The notes: a model not told the origin generated them from the sequence alone. Positions 27,659 through 36,624 are shown, counted from the stretch's first letter. The stretch is DNA of 64,000 nucleotides from Candidatus Dormiibacter spiritus (GCA_003244185.1 QHBT01000043.1:94773-158772); one strand, 5' to 3'. Program-made: numbers and translations.

Positions 27659-27677
27659 CTGGTTTAGTATGACAGGC
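27659..27677. promoter_or_regulatory. Overlapping divergent -10 elements for two leaderless genes
   Basis: TAGTAT (27665-27670, plus) lies 7 bases before the ATG at 27678; CATACT (27671-27666, minus) lies 7 bases before the ATG at 27658. The two -10 boxes share five bases and face opposite ways, so only one gene could be initiated at a time. Confidence 0.45.
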
Positions 27678-27992
27678 ATGCCGCTCCAGGAACCGCCGGC
27701 CTACCGCGCGGTTGTCGAGTCACTGCTGAGTAACCCCGCAGTCAGCGAGGCGAGAATGATGGGCATGCCAGCACTGAAAGCCCGCGGCAGGCTGTTCGGC
27801 GGGCTCGCCGACGGGTGCCTGGTGGTCCGAATCGGCCGCTCGCGCGTCGACGAGCTCGTCGCGATGGCCCACGCCGAACCGTTCGATCCGTCGGGCCGCG
27901 GCCGACCGATGAGGGATTGGGCCTTGGTTCGCCAGTCCCCCGAGGGTTGGGAGTCGCTTGCGCACGAGGCCCTCACGCTTCTCGACGCCTAG
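27678..27992 (+). CDS. Small TfoX/YjbR-like protein
   Basis: 104 residues. The central part EARMMGMPALKARGRLFGGLADGCLVVRIGRSRVDELVAM..AEPFDPSGRGRPMRDWALV matches the TfoX N-terminal/YjbR-like fold. Such proteins are common beside ArsR/AHSA1 genes; their role is unknown. The start lies 7 bases after TAGTAT. An alternative ATG is at 27669. Confidence 0.72.
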   Translation: MPLQEPPAYRAVVESLLSNPAVSEARMMGMPALKARGRLFGGLADGCLVVRIGRSRVDELVAMAHAEPFDPSGRGRPMRDWALVRQSPEGWESLAHEALTLLDA

Positions 27993-28027
27993 GCGACTCA
28001 GTACCTCCGAATCGGCCGAACTTGCAG

Positions 28028-28540
28028 CATTTTCTCTTGATCGTGTTCTGCTTGCGTTTGCCGGAGACGAAGGCGGCCCGTCCGGGGCGTCCGGCTTTCG
28101 ACTCACGGATCTGGGTCTCGGCGCCGTCGATGCACAGCGTGACGTTTTCGGCCTCGGCGTAGGCGAACCCGTCCGCCAGGGTGCGCAGGCGCAGGCCTGG
28201 TCGCTGCGGGACGGCGAACCCGCGTTCGGCCAGCAGCGGCCTGATCTCGCCGATCGCCCGGCCGATCGTGGAGGACCCGACCTAGTAGATCACGCCGAGG
28301 GCCTCGTGGGTCCAACCGGTGCGCCAAGTGGGCCAGGGTGACCAGCCGTCGGCCGGTGAACACCGACTCGTATTTTGACCCAGCGGCGCCGCTGGCGGCG
28401 CCAGGACTCGCATCGCGCCTCCCACCGCCGCGCGAGTTCGGTGACAAGCTCGCCGAGGTGTTCGCGTGACAGCCCGCAGAAGGCGGAATGGGACACGATC
28501 GCGCGGACCTAGCCGTGGGGCACACCTCGACAACCTAGTG
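28028..28540 (-). pseudogene. Degenerate IS5-type transposase remnant
   Basis: Three reading frames on the minus strand give pieces of one transposase in order: SAFCGLSREHLGELVTELARRWEARCESWRR (about 28500-28400), SKYESVFTGRRLVTLAHLAHRL in a second frame, then EALGVIY-stop-VGSSTIGRAIGEIRPLLAERGF and AGRPGRAAFVSGKRKQNTIK in a third. Two frameshifts, one in-frame TAG (near 28281) and loss of everything after KQNTIK mean it is dead. I saw no terminal repeats. This accounts for most of the gap 27993-28577. Confidence 0.8.
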
Positions 28541-28577
28541 CGGCCACCAGCACGTCACCGCCTGCGTGAAGACACGG

Positions 28578-28931
28578 TCAGGCCGGCTGCCACAGCTCGA
28601 TCCGATTGCCCTCAGGATCGGTGACCCAGCCGAATCGACCGACACCCTCCATGTTCTGCGGATCTTTTGCCACGTCCGCTCCCTTGGCGCGCAGTTGTCC
28701 GAGCATCGCATCCAGGTCGCGGACCCGGAAGTTGATCATAGCCTGCTGGCCACGGGACCCGAAGTAGTCGGTCTCGGACTCGAACGTCGCGAACACCGTT
28801 GGCCCGGCTTCCTGACGCCATTCACCGTTCTCATCGGCGTCCAGGCCTAGGCAATCGCGATACCACGCGCCCAGGGCCACCGGGTCGGCGGCCCGCATGA
28901 AGTATCCACCGATTCCAAGCACATGTTCCAT
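28578..28931 (-). CDS. VOC family protein
   Basis: 117 residues. VLGIGGYFMRAADPVALGAWYRDCLGLD and GWVTDPEGNRIELWQ are the two halves of a glyoxalase-fold monomer. The ATG at 28931 fits the family start; the open frame continues to 28991 without support. It lies between the IS remnant and a divergent ABC exporter. Substrate unknown. Confidence 0.85.
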   Translation of the reverse strand: MEHVLGIGGYFMRAADPVALGAWYRDCLGLDADENGEWRQEAGPTVFATFESETDYFGSRGQQAMINFRVRDLDAMLGQLRAKGADVAKDPQNMEGVGRFGWVTDPEGNRIELWQPA

Positions 28932-29087
28932 GTGGTCATCTTGCCAGGACGGCGATCGGGCGGGCTGGCACCACACCATCCTCCGCTTCACACCCTAATC
29001 TCAATCGCGGGGGGAACTCGTAAGTGCCCCGAGGTGGCTCCGGCCGCTCAGCCCGAGTCCTGCCACAATCGTGCGCTTGGTGGTGCC

Positions 29088-30008
29088 ATGCAGGCGATGA
29101 AGGAAAGCATTCTGAGCACCCACGCTCTTTCCAAGCGCTACGGCCAGAGAACTGTTGTCGACCAGCTGGAGCTGCAGGTTGACCGCGGCGAGGTTTTCGG
29201 CTTTCTCGGCCCGAACGGGGCAGGCAAGACCACCACCATTCGGATGGCGCTGGGCTTGGTCGAGCCCACCGCGGGCAGCGTCGAACTCTTCGGCAGCGAT
29301 GTGCGTACGCATGGCGCTCAGGTGCTGCCCCGGGTCGGGGCGCTGGTCGAGTCACCGGCGTTGTACGGCTACATGAGCGGTCGCGACAACCTGCGCGCCG
29401 TCGGCAGGGTGCTCGGCGGCATCTCGGAGAGCCGGATGGATGAGGTGCTGGAGGTCATCCACCTGCGCGGGCGCGACGGCGACCGCGTCAACACCTACTC
29501 ACTCGGCATGAAGCAGCGGTTGGGCCTGGGCCTGGCGATGCTCAACGACCCCGATCTCTACATCCTCGATGAGCCGGCGAACGGCCTCGACCCGGCGGGC
29601 ATCGCTGAGATCCGCGATCTTCTCCGGGAACTGGCCGCGCAGGGCCGCACTGTGTTCATTTCCAGCCACGTCCTGAGCGAGATCCAGCAGATCTGTGACC
29701 GGGTGGCAATCATTCAGGAGGGCCGGCTTGTGACTTTGTCCACTGTCGCCCAGCTGACCGAATCCGGCGGGGAGTTCATAGTCATCGTGGAACGGCCGGA
29801 GGCGGCGCTGGCGCTCGTCAGGACGCAGCCCTGGGGCCAAAAGGCCCGGCTGGAAGACCTGCAGCTGGTCGTGCCCTCGCCCAGCGGCCGGGGACGTGAC
29901 CTCGTGCAGTTCCTGGCCGGTCACGGCCACTGGCCCGATGTGATCAGGGAACGCCAGCAGTCCCTGGAGGAGATTTTCTTGGATCTCACAGGAAGGGAGG
30001 CTAGATGA
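29088..30008 (+). CDS. ABC transporter ATP-binding protein (BcrA-like)
   Basis: About 306 residues. Walker A is GPNGAGKTT, the signature is YSLGMKQR, Walker B is LYILDEPANGLD, and SSHVLSEIQQICDRV follows. The signature motif and GALVESPALYGYMSGRDNL are nearly the same as in the ABC ATPase at 41.9 kb, so the two are paralogues. ATG 29088 or 29097 could be the start. It overlaps its permease by 4 bases. Confidence 0.92.
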   Translation: MQAMKESILSTHALSKRYGQRTVVDQLELQVDRGEVFGFLGPNGAGKTTTIRMALGLVEPTAGSVELFGSDVRTHGAQVLPRVGALVESPALYGYMSGRDNLRAVGRVLGGISESRMDEVLEVIHLRGRDGDRVNTYSLGMKQRLGLGLAMLNDPDLYILDEPANGLDPAGIAEIRDLLRELAAQGRTVFISSHVLSEIQQICDRVAIIQEGRLVTLSTVAQLTESGGEFIVIVERPEAALALVRTQPWGQKARLEDLQLVVPSPSGRGRDLVQFLAGHGHWPDVIRERQQSLEEIFLDLTGREAR

Positions 30009-30919
30009 CAGCTACTTCGATCTCCGAACGTGGTCTCAGCCCCGCCCAGGCGCGGTCGCCCAGGGCATCTTTCGCAGGCGCCGTCGGGTCTGAGCTGCTG
30101 AAGCTGCGCAAGCAGCGACTCAACTGGGTGATGATCGCGCTCGCCGTCCTGCTCTTTGGGGTCATGGCTCTAGGCCTCGGCACCTCAGACCAGCGGCAGC
30201 TGCTGGCGAAGTCGCCCCACACGTTCTTCAACAATTTTCTCGACATCTGGACCACCACCTTCCAGATCGGCTCGGGCATCGTGCTCCTGCTGGTCTCGGC
30301 CCGCCTCATGGGCATGGAGTACTCGGCCGGGACGCTGAGGATTTTGCTCGCCCGCGGTCAGGGCCGGCTCCAGCTCTTGGCGGCGAAGCTGCTGGTCCTC
30401 ATCTCGCTCGGCCTGCTCCTGCTCGCCGGTTACGTGATCCTGGTCGGCGCTTACACGGCCGGCACCGTGATCGTCCTGCACGGCAACCTGGATCCCTTGC
30501 GGAGCCTGCCCCCGGTGGCTTGGCAGAACCTCGGCCTGGCCGCTCTAGTCCAGGTGGTCAGCATCGTCTGCGCAGTCCTGCTGGGCACGGCCGCCGCCGT
30601 GGTCGGTCGCTCACTGGCCTTTGCGGTGGGCGTGGCGATGAGCTTCTATCCCGCCGACAACTTTGGCGCGCTGGTCCTGATCCTGCTCAGAAGCGCCACC
30701 CACCAGAGCTTCTGGACCAAGCCGAGCGACGTCTTGCTGGGGGCCAACTTCAACGTCCTGCTCCAAACGCTGGAGCCTGATCATTCGAGTCGCCCCGCCT
30801 TCGCGGTCCCCGTCGACCACGTGGATGCAACTCACGCTCTGGTGGTCATCGCCGCCTGGGCCATGCTCTTTCTGGGCGGCTCCATAGTCCTCCTGCTCCG
30901 GCGCGACGTGAACCAATAG
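30005..30919 (+). CDS. ABC-2 type permease
   Basis: 304 residues with six helices and the opening FAGAVGSELLKLRKQRLNWVMIALAVLLFG typical of bacitracin-type (BcrB-like) permeases. The middle has MEYSAGTLRILLARGQGRLQLLAAKLL, also found in the paralogue at 42.8 kb. Its ATG overlaps the ATPase stop (ATGA). It probably exports a lipid or an antimicrobial. Confidence 0.9.
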   Translation: MTATSISERGLSPAQARSPRASFAGAVGSELLKLRKQRLNWVMIALAVLLFGVMALGLGTSDQRQLLAKSPHTFFNNFLDIWTTTFQIGSGIVLLLVSARLMGMEYSAGTLRILLARGQGRLQLLAAKLLVLISLGLLLLAGYVILVGAYTAGTVIVLHGNLDPLRSLPPVAWQNLGLAALVQVVSIVCAVLLGTAAAVVGRSLAFAVGVAMSFYPADNFGALVLILLRSATHQSFWTKPSDVLLGANFNVLLQTLEPDHSSRPAFAVPVDHVDATHALVVIAAWAMLFLGGSIVLLLRRDVNQ

Positions 30920-30966
30920 CCCCCAAGCCCCGGTCCGTGGGCTGACCCTCAAGAGATCCTCCGGAG

Positions 30967-32229
30967 CTAAATCGCACCAGCATCGCCAGGTCTTCGGTCT
31001 GAGCGTGTGCGCCCTTGCCTCCCGGCCAACCGATCCCCGGCGGCGACCAGCAGCACGAGGGCGGCCACCGCACCGCCCAAAGCAAGAGCTGACACGTGTC
31101 CGGCTGCCGGCAGCATCACGGCCAGGACGCCGATCGCCCCCAGCCGGCTCCACGGTGTCGTGCGCCAGACGATTGCCTTGAAGGCGGCATGCCCCGCCAG
31201 GAACAGGGCAGTGCCGCCGAGCGTCAGCGCGGTCGTGGCTGTGTCCGCCAGGTGCGATGGATGTGACAGGACCAGTTCGTCCGCGGCGGCGGTGACGATG
31301 ATGCCTGCCACCATGATCGGGTGGATGAAGTGGTAGGCGGACCTTCCCAGCCGACCGGGGTCGTCGGAATGCGCGACCAACTCCATGCCGGCTTCAGCGC
31401 TGCGGTCGAAGTAGATCCACCAGAAGGCCGCCGCGCCCAGGAACGCCACCAGACAGGCGCCGACTTCCGCGGCAGCGATATGGCTGAGGCCCGACAGCGT
31501 GGCGCCGATGACCACTACCGACTCGCCGAGCGCGATCAGCAGAAAGGCCTGACAGCGTTCAGCGAAGTGGTTCCCGTTGATAGTCCAATCCGCGGTGGTC
31601 GAACGGCCGAGGCCGGGGGTGTAGAAGCCGACGGCGCCGCCCAGAAGGTCCACCGCCACCGCCAACAGCCACAGCAGTTCACGGGCTCGCTCCTGCGCGA
31701 GGCCGCCGAGGATGGCGATAATGCCGCTGGCGACGGACCAGACCAGGATGCGCTCATAGTTGCGTTGCAGGCGGTCACTGCGTAGCCCGGCAACGGCGAA
31801 GGCGCTCCGGCCGACCTGCATGACGGCGTAAGCGGCGCCAACGACCAGACCAGCCTGAGCGAAGGCGTTCGGCAAAGCGGCCGACAGCACCAGGCTTACC
31901 AGCATGAGCCCGAGCAGCAGCAAACGGACAGGTAGCCGCTCGGGATCCAACCAGTTGGTCACCCAGGTCGTGTAAACCCAGAGCAACCAGACCATGGCGA
32001 GCAGCAGTACGGTTTGCAGCCCGCCCTCGACCGAAAGATGACCAAGCAGGCTGTGGGAGAGCTGGGTGACCGCGAAGACGAAGACCAGGTCGAAGAAGAG
32101 CTCAATGTTCGTCACCCGATGAGAGCCACCCTTCTTCCGCAACAGGTTCGCTGGGGACGTTGGGGCTGCAGTCGACGTCACGGCGAACAGTTTGGCCCCA
32201 TCGGGTGGTTCCACGCCGGGTTGCTTCAA
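30967..32229 (-). CDS. Low temperature requirement A (LtrA) family protein
   Basis: 420 residues with about 11 helices. VTNIELFFDLVFVFAVTQLSHSLLGHL near the start, then TTWVTNWLDPERLPVRLLLL and HFAERCQAFLLIALGESVVVIGATL, are the LtrA signature. The family is widespread in soil bacteria and its function is not known. The TTG at 32229 and GTG at 32181 are both possible starts; neither has a good ribosome binding site. Confidence 0.88.
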   Translation of the reverse strand: MKQPGVEPPDGAKLFAVTSTAAPTSPANLLRKKGGSHRVTNIELFFDLVFVFAVTQLSHSLLGHLSVEGGLQTVLLLAMVWLLWVYTTWVTNWLDPERLPVRLLLLGLMLVSLVLSAALPNAFAQAGLVVGAAYAVMQVGRSAFAVAGLRSDRLQRNYERILVWSVASGIIAILGGLAQERARELLWLLAVAVDLLGGAVGFYTPGLGRSTTADWTINGNHFAERCQAFLLIALGESVVVIGATLSGLSHIAAAEVGACLVAFLGAAAFWWIYFDRSAEAGMELVAHSDDPGRLGRSAYHFIHPIMVAGIIVTAAADELVLSHPSHLADTATTALTLGGTALFLAGHAAFKAIVWRTTPWSRLGAIGVLAVMLPAAGHVSALALGGAVAALVLLVAAGDRLAGRQGRTRSDRRPGDAGAI

Positions 32230-32344
32230 GACATCAGCAACGTCGGGTCAACGAGGCGCCGGATGGCCAGCGTTCGGGGCGGCCTCGGAGCCTCGCTGTA
32301 GATTCGGCTCAAGGTGTTCCGCCCGCTGAGCGTTCGGAGTGGCC

Positions 32345-33715
32345 ATGGCGGCACGTAGCTGGTTTGAGCACGTTGGCGTCATCGCCGACCGCGGCCGGGC
32401 GGTCCTCAACCTGCCCGTGGGCCGGCAGAGCCGCGATGCCCGCCAGCTCTGCGAGCGGCTCTTGGCCCAGCGGGGGGAAGCGGCGGGCATTGCGCTCGCC
32501 AGCGACCTCGTGGATGAGATCAACGCGATGGACGGGCGAAAGACAGCCGACTTCCTTCGCCTGCTGGCCGCCCGCTTTGCGCCTGACCCGGCCGGCCTGG
32601 AGAGAGCGATCGAGCGCTGGCGCGCCGAACGCGATGTGGCGGCTACGCTGCAGCTGCAAGCGGCCAGCGAACCGCCCCGCCAGGAGCTGTTCCGGCGGCT
32701 CAACATGGCGCCCGGCGGCACTCGTACGCTGGTGAATCTGCGCGCCAGCCTACTCGCGCTCGATCCCGACCCTGACCTGGAAGCTCTCGACTTCGATCTG
32801 CGCCATCTGCTGAGCTCATGGTTCAACCGCGGCTTCCTGCAGTTGCAGGAGATCAGTTGGGAGACGCCCGCGGCCATTCTCGAAAGGCTCATCGAGTACG
32901 AGGCGGTGCACGCGATTCAGGGCTGGGCCGACCTTCGCCTTCGGCTGGCCGAGGATCGCCGCTGCTACGCCTTCTTCCACCCGGCCCTGCCGGGCGAGCC
33001 GCTCATCTTCGTCGAGGTGGCCCTCAGTCATGGCCTGGCCACAGCCATCGGTCCGGTGATCGATCCGGGGCGCAATGTCGGCTCGACCAAGAACGCTGAC
33101 ACGGCCATCTTCTACTCGATCAGCAACTGCCAGAAAGGCCTGCGCGGCATCTCCTTCGGCAACTTCCTGATCAAGCAGGTGGTGAGCGAGCTCTCGGCTG
33201 CGCTGCCGGGGCTCAAGACGTTCGCTACGCTCTCGCCCGTCCCCGGATTGGCAGCGAGCTTGCTGGACGAGGAAGATCCGGAAGGCTTCACTGACGCCCG
33301 GCTCCGAGCACTCATCGGTGATCAGGCCGACGAGCTGAACCGGTTGGCGGCCGCCCAGGGAAGCCCACTGCGGGAGCTGCTCACCGCGCCCGCGCCCCAC
33401 CCGGAACGGGTGAGCAAGGTGCTGGAACGGCTGTGCCTCGCCTATCTCACCTGTCAGCGTCGCAACGGCCGCAGCGCGGCTGACCCGGTGGCCCACTTCC
33501 ATCTCGCGAACGGCGCGCGCCTGGAACAGATCAATGTCGACGCTGACCTGTCCGAGGGAGGACGCAGCTCCTGTGGCGTGATGGTGAACTACCTCTACGA
33601 GCCCGAGCGGCTCGAGTTCAACCACGAGCGCTACGTCGAGACCGGTGAGGTGGTCAGGGGTCGCTCACTGAACACCGCCCAGAAGCGGGTGCAGGCTGCC
33701 TGGTCCGCGCGCTGA
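32345..33715 (+). CDS. Malonyl-CoA decarboxylase
   Basis: 456 residues. Converts malonyl-CoA to acetyl-CoA and CO2. The catalytic region is CYAFFHPALPGEPLIFVEVALS (about 205-230), followed by IDPG..VGSTKNADTAIFYSISNCQKGLRGISFGNFLIKQV, and the C-terminal FHLANGARLEQINVDADLSEGGRSSCGVMVNYLY with the expected His. The ATG at 32345 has GGAG five bases upstream. No malonate transporter or malonyl-CoA synthetase is next to it. Confidence 0.92.
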   Translation: MAARSWFEHVGVIADRGRAVLNLPVGRQSRDARQLCERLLAQRGEAAGIALASDLVDEINAMDGRKTADFLRLLAARFAPDPAGLERAIERWRAERDVAATLQLQAASEPPRQELFRRLNMAPGGTRTLVNLRASLLALDPDPDLEALDFDLRHLLSSWFNRGFLQLQEISWETPAAILERLIEYEAVHAIQGWADLRLRLAEDRRCYAFFHPALPGEPLIFVEVALSHGLATAIGPVIDPGRNVGSTKNADTAIFYSISNCQKGLRGISFGNFLIKQVVSELSAALPGLKTFATLSPVPGLAASLLDEEDPEGFTDARLRALIGDQADELNRLAAAQGSPLRELLTAPAPHPERVSKVLERLCLAYLTCQRRNGRSAADPVAHFHLANGARLEQINVDADLSEGGRSSCGVMVNYLYEPERLEFNHERYVETGEVVRGRSLNTAQKRVQAAWSAR

Positions 33716-33893
33716 GGGACGTTGATCACGCCCCTACCGCTGCCGTCGCGACCGGCCGCGGCACCGTCTGCTGACTCGCCGCCGCGATGAAGCGCGGGCC
33801 TTCCCTATCCGCGATTTGTCCAGGACGATCCTGCTACCGTGCTAGGCGTTAGGCTTGGGCGGTCGGGCGATTGACGATCAGGAGGAGATAACG

Positions 33894-34898
33894 GTGGCGG
33901 GGATCATTGCGCTGCTTCTGCTGACGGGGTCCCTGTTGGGAGTGGGCCCCCTCAGCAAGTCGGCCGACCAGTACTACAACGAGGCCAAGACCAACTTTGA
34001 CCGTGCGGCGATCTTGAAGGAGACGAACATCAGGATGGCGCAGCCGGACGGGACGACTCTGACCGGTGAGATCGAGTTGAATCGCAAGGGCGACGCGGTG
34101 ATGACCCGAAACCTCAAAGCTGGAAAAGAAGAGGTCATGCTGGTGCGCTACAAGCCGTTCGTGCGGGGGGATCGTGCCCTGTGGGAGTCATTGGGCCAGG
34201 CGAAACTGGCCAAGGCGCTCGCCAGGCGTTGGGTCGTCTCTCACGACAGCACGCTCGGACTCAGCATCGCCGACTTCATCAGCGCGGGCGAGTGGGACAA
34301 GGGCACGCACTCGCGGACCGATCTGAAGAAGAACGAGACCAAGACCATCAACGGCCGAGCCGCCATCCGGCTTTCGGACAGTTCGGGCGAATTCTGGGTT
34401 ACGACCCAACAGCCGACTCAGGTAATGCGACTGCGCACCACGGGGCCGAGTGCGATCAGCTTCGACCTGAGCTACCCAAGCTCGTTCTCCGTTGCGGCGC
34501 CCGCCGATGCCATCGACCCGGCCGATCCCACATCCCTGCCGGCCTATTACCGAATCGTCGCTCACGACAGCCTGCCTCCCTGTGATCCGGCTGCCTGCCG
34601 GCTTGGTGAGGTGGTCACCAACGACTATGGGAATCTCGCGCCGGGCGACAGGCCAAAGGTCACGATCATGGTTTCCCGCGCTGACAACCACCAACCGTTG
34701 GGCCAATGCACCACTGACGTCCCCGTCATAGTGCACGGCGAGAGTGTCAAGGTCTCCTGCGTGGTCGCCAGCCAGGCGCTGATCGACTACGCCAACTCAG
34801 GCCAGACGACCTTCTACCACACGGCGGTGATCACCAACCCATTCTGGGACGACGGCCGACCGCCGAGCGGGCAGGCTCCCTCGCAGCCGCAGGGCTGA
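33894..34898 (+). CDS. Secreted or membrane-anchored protein of unknown function
   Basis: 334 residues. A hydrophobic N-terminus (AGIIALLLLTGSLLGVGPL) looks like a signal peptide or anchor, without a lipobox Cys. The first half resembles LppX/LprG-type lipid-binding folds in its pattern (TGEIELNRKGDAVMTRNL, EVMLVRYKPFVRGDRALWESL), but I cannot place it firmly. The second half has two Cys pairs (LPPCDPAACRLGEV; QCTTDV..VSCVVAS). GGAGGAG precedes the GTG at 33894. Stand-alone gene. Confidence 0.7.
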   Translation: MAGIIALLLLTGSLLGVGPLSKSADQYYNEAKTNFDRAAILKETNIRMAQPDGTTLTGEIELNRKGDAVMTRNLKAGKEEVMLVRYKPFVRGDRALWESLGQAKLAKALARRWVVSHDSTLGLSIADFISAGEWDKGTHSRTDLKKNETKTINGRAAIRLSDSSGEFWVTTQQPTQVMRLRTTGPSAISFDLSYPSSFSVAAPADAIDPADPTSLPAYYRIVAHDSLPPCDPAACRLGEVVTNDYGNLAPGDRPKVTIMVSRADNHQPLGQCTTDVPVIVHGESVKVSCVVASQALIDYANSGQTTFYHTAVITNPFWDDGRPPSGQAPSQPQG

Positions 34899-34920
34899 TC
34901 GGCTGTCCACCAGGGTGCCA

Positions 34921-35729
34921 ATGAAGCTGCTCGACCTGAGCCAGGACTTCTCAGTTCATACGCCCGCCTTCGCCAGCTACTCGGGACCCAGCATCAAGTG
35001 GGTGAAACGGCTGGCCTTCGACAAGGCGGGCGGCCAAGAGATCACCTCCACGCTCCATGTCGGCACCCACCTGGACGCGCCCGCCCACTTCTATTCCGGG
35101 GGCAAGTTCATTGGCGACCTGCCGCTGGACTTTCTGGTCGGCCCCGCTGCGTGGTGGACCTGGAGCGGATGGGCATGGGCGATTACGACCTCTACGGGCC
35201 TGAGCACTTCGAGCGCTGGGAAAAGGAGACCGGGCAGCGGATCGAAGCGGGCGACATCCTAGTCATCCACACCGGCTACCACAACCACTATCCGGAGAAC
35301 TGGGCTGACGGTCGGAGCAACGTGGATGATGTCGTGCGGGAAAAGCAGCGTGTGCATGATCTGGTAGTCCCGCTTGGGAAAGATCTCGGAGAGAGGCCGG
35401 CCCAGCTTCGCGGCGGCATCCTCGGCCTCATCCGCTCGGAGGCGCTGGATGACTGTGTTCATGGGATGATCGGCGCTGCCGGCGTCGACCGCCAGGTAAC
35501 GCACGCGCCGCTCCAGCACCCACTCAGCGAATTCCCGTGTGGGCCCGGGGTGGCGGATGAAGTACTTGGTCTCATCCACTCAGTGGGTGGTCAGCCTTGC
35601 AAGCGGCACCTGATCCGGTGCGAATTACTGCAGAGTCATTCCCAATGGCCGTCCGGCTGCATAGGTCCGCACGCCATCACCTGCGCGGAAGGCGGCACAC
35701 GCGCCGCTGCAACCCCTGGAGTTAGCTAG
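34921..35729 (+). pseudogene. Cyclase-family (kynurenine formamidase-like) gene broken by frameshift and internal inversion
   Basis: The N-terminal part reads LLDLSQDFSVHTPAF...STLHVGTHLDAPAHFYSGGKF, with the metal motif HxGTHxDxPxH. One base seems lost near 35150 (after LVGPA), after which VVDLERMG...DILVIHTGYHNHYPENWADG continues in another frame. From about 35322 the protein's next part is on the minus strand (35579 down to 35322: DETKYFIRHPGPTREFAEWVLERRVRYLAVDAGSADHPMN...). After 35580 a VGGQPCKRHLIRCELL-like end resumes on the plus strand. As it stands no active hydrolase can be made. Confidence 0.85.
35322..35579. repeat. Inverted segment bounded by 8-bp inverted repeats inside the cyclase gene
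   Basis: GTGGATGA (35322-35329) faces TCATCCAC (35572-35579); a second matching pair, GGCTGAC (35303-35309) and GTCAGCC (35590-35596), lies outside it. Flipping the segment joins ...NWADGRSNVD to ETKYFIRHPGPT and, at the other end, FPHDIIH to SVGGQPCKR, both in frame. This is direct evidence for a recombination event between the repeats. Confidence 0.75.
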
Positions 35730-36166
35730 GCCGGCCGAGCACTCGAGAGGCCCTAAAGCTGGGCCGGCGGTACTGGAACGCTATGAGGCCCATGGTCACG
35801 ACAAAGAAGAACACGCCGCCGATGTTGTCGCCAAATGCCTTCGGGTCGTCTCATTCCACGATCAGGCCCAGGACTTGGATCACCAGGGCCAGCGCCCCGA
35901 GCAGGATTGGCAGCCGCGAGCGCTTGAACCGGTTGCCGGGGCCAGATGTACCAGCTGAGTGCTAGGAGCGCGATCACCAGGAAGGCGCCGTCGTCGGCCT
36001 TATCGGGCAGATCTTGCTCCTGAAAGGCGACGAAGCCAAAGGTGAGTCCGCCCAGGCAGAGGACCGAACTGGCGAGGAGGTTGTACCAGCGATTCGCAGC
36101 CGCGAATGAATCGAGTTGGGGTCCGGGCTCTTCCGGAATGCTGACGTGCTCACCTGCGCTGTTCAT
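35722..36166 (-). pseudogene. Broken small membrane protein gene
   Basis: The minus strand starts at ATG 36166 (overlapping the previous stop as ATGA) and encodes an N-terminus plus helices through LLASSVLCLGGLTFGFVAF and AFLVIALLALSWYIWP. At a run of four G (35938-35941, plus) the frame shifts; the continuation GNRFKRSRLPILLGALALVIQVLGLIVE is followed by an in-frame TGA (35853-35851) and then DDPKAFGDNIGGVFFFVVTMGLIAFQYRRPSF. One frameshift and one nonsense codon would have to be repaired to restore a four- or five-helix protein. Confidence 0.7.
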
Positions 36167-36612
36167 GCCAAACCACCGATGCGAGAAATCGACTGGGGGA
36201 GAGCACCGTTCAAGGCCACGTGGAGAAGGCCGAGAACGACCAGCATTGCCATTACTCGGTAATGGGTTTTGCGCAGGCGCAGGCGTTCGGATCCTCGTAG
36301 TGAGCGCAGGCGCATGCCGATCATGACCTGGCCGCCGGCGACCAACATCGCACCGGTAGCAACCCAGAGCCCGGCACCGTACCCGGGGCTTCTCGACATC
36401 GGTCCGGACATGGCAACCCCTGCATGGACCAGGCTCAGGCCGGCGATTGTGACGCCAATCCAGTAGTGCGGTCGCATGCGCTCCAAGTAGGGGAGCGACC
36501 AGCCATGCGGCGCCAGCCGGCGGCGGCGCAGAAGGTAGGGAAGGGAGATATTGGCGGCCACCAGAGCCGCCACCAGCCAGCCAGTGGCCTCCCCGAGTAC
36601 AAGCGCGATCAT
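36163..36612 (-). CDS. Four-helix heme-type membrane protein (cytochrome b561/ferric reductase-like)
   Basis: 149 residues with four helices. Histidines sit in PHYWIGVTIAGLSLVHAGVAM and THYRVMAMLVVLGLLHVALNG, spaced about 13-14 residues apart within each helix, as expected for two b-type hemes across the membrane. The closest general pattern is ferric-reductase-like or DUF4405-type proteins. It shares the promoter region with the divergent PadR gene, whose operator lies 13 bases upstream of its start, so it is probably the PadR target. Confidence 0.65.
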   Translation of the reverse strand: MIALVLGEATGWLVAALVAANISLPYLLRRRRLAPHGWSLPYLERMRPHYWIGVTIAGLSLVHAGVAMSGPMSRSPGYGAGLWVATGAMLVAGGQVMIGMRLRSLRGSERLRLRKTHYRVMAMLVVLGLLHVALNGALPQSISRIGGLA

Positions 36613-36624
36613 TGCTTACCATCC

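Noticed and set aside
35851..35853. In-frame TGA read as tryptophan (code change)
   Set aside because: TGA is the clear stop of many neighbouring genes, and the same gene also has a frameshift; ordinary gene decay or sequence error explains it.
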